Shown here piece after piece: positions 62,904 through 64,000 of a stretch of 64,000 nucleotides of DNA. The notes below the pieces were generated by a model. It saw only the letters and a list, made by a program, of their open reading frames with translations. It was not told the DNA's origin and made no database searches. The stretch comes from Paenibacillus caui. GTDB taxonomy: Bacteria; Bacillota; Bacilli; Paenibacillales; Paenibacillaceae. The position numbers and the translations under genes were made by a program. The stretch is taken from assembly GCF_019904135.1 (NCBI RefSeq), contig NZ_JAIOGQ010000020.1:23416-87415 (forward strand). The letters run 5' to 3'. The stretch's first letter is position 1. Each line of letters begins with the position of its first letter.

Positions 62904-63061
62904 TAACGTTTCAGTATTCACGAACCCTCACCACCTTAAGGTCCGAAGGACCGGCCGCGATGCGGTTAGGTGGTGAGGGTTGTCGCCTGATTCACTTCTC
63001 TGAAAATTCCTCTTGGCGACCGAGGGTCTCGTCAGAGGCCCGATGCGTGAATGCGGTGTTA
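62904..63061. repeat. attC-like imperfect palindrome B
   Basis: TAAC at 62904 and GTTA ending at 63061 form the outer boxes; ATTCACG (62916-62922) and CGTGAAT (63046-63052) the inner boxes, with spacers of 8 and 5 bases, again an asymmetry of 3. Internal stems include CCCTCACCACCT/AGGTGGTGAGGG. It is immediately downstream of the zinc-dependent phospholipase-like gene. The right-hand outer flank (GTTAGGCGAAGTAATTG) is nearly the complement of the flank of repeat C. Confidence 0.62.
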
Positions 63062-63090
63062 GGCGAAGTAATTGCCCCCACGAGTTACCT

Positions 63091-63750
63091 TCAAGTGATC
63101 TTAACTCCAATTCGTGTGTCTAATATTTCTTTAATCTGGGTAACTGTACCGTTCACAAATTCATCAACTTCTCTTTGGGTTAGATATACAAATTCGTAGT
63201 CATCAGTAATTGTTTCTTCTAAATAAAATCTTGTTATCCGTCTTATTTGCTCATTGATCTGACCTTCTGGGAAGAAATTCAAATAATCTGGAAATTGGTT
63301 AATGTATTGAAATGCAGTCCAAAAGATACAGTATCTATTGCTTTTTAAGTACAAAAAATCTAAATTATACCAGTCACGTTTAATTAAATTCCAATAATCA
63401 GGTGAACCTAGTATATCTTGATATACTCTCTCCTCCTTTTTTTGTTTATATAATTTGCTCCATTCCTGATCAGTCACTAAATGAAAGTAATACCCTAAAC
63501 AAAAAGATAATCTTTTATCATTAATACTCTTCCTGTTATTTTCAATATATTGAGAATAAAACAATTCGGCATTTATCTTTCCGTTAATCTTAAAATGCGT
63601 AATTTCCTTTGGAGGATTTAGTCTCCCATCCAATCCATAAAGTCCGCAATCCGGTCCAATGTTACCCACCAAAAAATCTTCATGACTGACATTAATGCCT
63701 AAATCTATTAATTTTTCAGCGATTCTGAAATGTGTCACCCAAGTGGCCAT
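63091..63750 (-). CDS. Zinc-dependent phospholipase C-like hydrolase
   Basis: 219 residues with MATWVTHFRIAEKL (N-terminal His), FLVGNIGPDCG (Gly-Asn-x-x-Pro-Asp motif), ITHFKING, and CLGYYFHLVTDQEW with the metal-binding His-x-x-x-Asp. This is the pattern of the small zinc-dependent phospholipase C/S1-P1-like family common in Firmicutes. Length fits. It is followed downstream by attC-like repeat B and preceded by repeat C, so it too has a cassette layout. Confidence 0.85.
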   Translation of the reverse strand: MATWVTHFRIAEKLIDLGINVSHEDFLVGNIGPDCGLYGLDGRLNPPKEITHFKINGKINAELFYSQYIENNRKSINDKRLSFCLGYYFHLVTDQEWSKLYKQKKEERVYQDILGSPDYWNLIKRDWYNLDFLYLKSNRYCIFWTAFQYINQFPDYLNFFPEGQINEQIRRITRFYLEETITDDYEFVYLTQREVDEFVNGTVTQIKEILDTRIGVKIT

Positions 63751-63795
63751 GTTTCACCTCCGAAGATTATTTATATGTTTTATTATTTTGCAATT

Positions 63796-63830
63796 ATTTC
63801 GCCTAACGTCTCAGTATTCGCGAACTTCGC
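63796..63830. repeat. attC-like palindrome C, left half
   Basis: GCCTAACGTCTCAGTATTCGCGAA at about 63801-63824 repeats the left half of palindrome B (TAAC, 8-base spacer, ATTC-CG box). The matching right half is not seen before the window ends, so it may continue outside or be decayed. Confidence 0.5.
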
Positions 63831-64000
63831 TAATAACTCCATAATATGGGTTTATTTCTGAACTTGTAAATATCTGGACAGTGAAAAGTTCTAAGGGTTA
63901 AGAAGCCAGAGAATCGCTGTCAAAATCAAGCTGCTCTTGCTTGGAGCGGATTATTCTCGTTATGGATAGATGCGGGTTGCGAGCAAACAGGTGAAAAATA

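Overview
The window looks like chromosomal DNA of a spore-forming Firmicute, most likely Paenibacillaceae. The grounds are an H-type small acid-soluble spore protein gene, a glutaminyl-tRNA synthetase gene behind a T-box leader, a collagen-like/beta-propeller surface protein, strong AGGAGG-type ribosome binding sites and moderate GC. Species cannot be named from sequence alone. No tRNA, rRNA or CRISPR array was seen.

Left half (1-36.8 kb, all minus strand): a hybrid NRPS/PKS assembly line that runs off the left edge, so no terminal release domain is visible. In biosynthetic order (right to left) it reads: type II thioesterase; BtrH-like protein; a four-gene extender-unit cassette (3-hydroxyacyl-CoA dehydrogenase, FkbH-like HAD protein, carrier protein, acyl-CoA dehydrogenase) without an adjacent O-methyltransferase, so hydroxymalonyl-ACP is the natural inference; a 4055-residue NRPS; a PKS module; a PKS-NRPS; an NRPS; and a partial PKS-NRPS. 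Genes overlap or nearly touch and are probably translationally coupled. Two architectures stand out. The third module of the giant NRPS has no adenylation domain; between its C and T domains sit MaoC-type hotdog, SDR, FkbH and two VOC-like domains, as if a lactate- or glycerate-type unit were built on the line. The Asn-type adenylation domain of the 1219-residue NRPS carries an inserted PP-loop ATP-pyrophosphatase of the N-acetyl-sugar amidotransferase kind, suggesting in-line amidine or thioamide chemistry.

Middle (36.8-39.4 kb): a low-GC junction with a XerS recombinase remnant, a cyclophilin-like fragment, a 15-bp inverted repeat and a secreted helveticin-J-like bacteriocin gene.

Second biosynthetic locus (39.4-51.5 kb): a long minus-strand operon encoding a carrier protein, ATP-grasp ligase, GT-B glycosyltransferase, radical SAM/SPASM enzyme, three-part ABC-2 exporter, two tandem methyltransferases, a KAS III-like enzyme and a Cys-less thiolase-fold half. 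A plus-strand PIG-L deacetylase, a second carrier protein and a second BtrH-like protein lie upstream. Parts resemble the butirosin side-chain machinery (ATP-grasp, ACP, BtrH, radical SAM, deacetylase), but no aminocyclitol synthase is present. The product is unknown to me.

Right end (51.5-64 kb): ordinary and accessory chromosome, with several broken genes (a phaA-phaB deletion fusion, a GntR regulator with an in-frame stop, a DoxX fragment) and, at 61.6-64 kb, small genes separated by long attC-like imperfect palindromes resembling integron cassettes.
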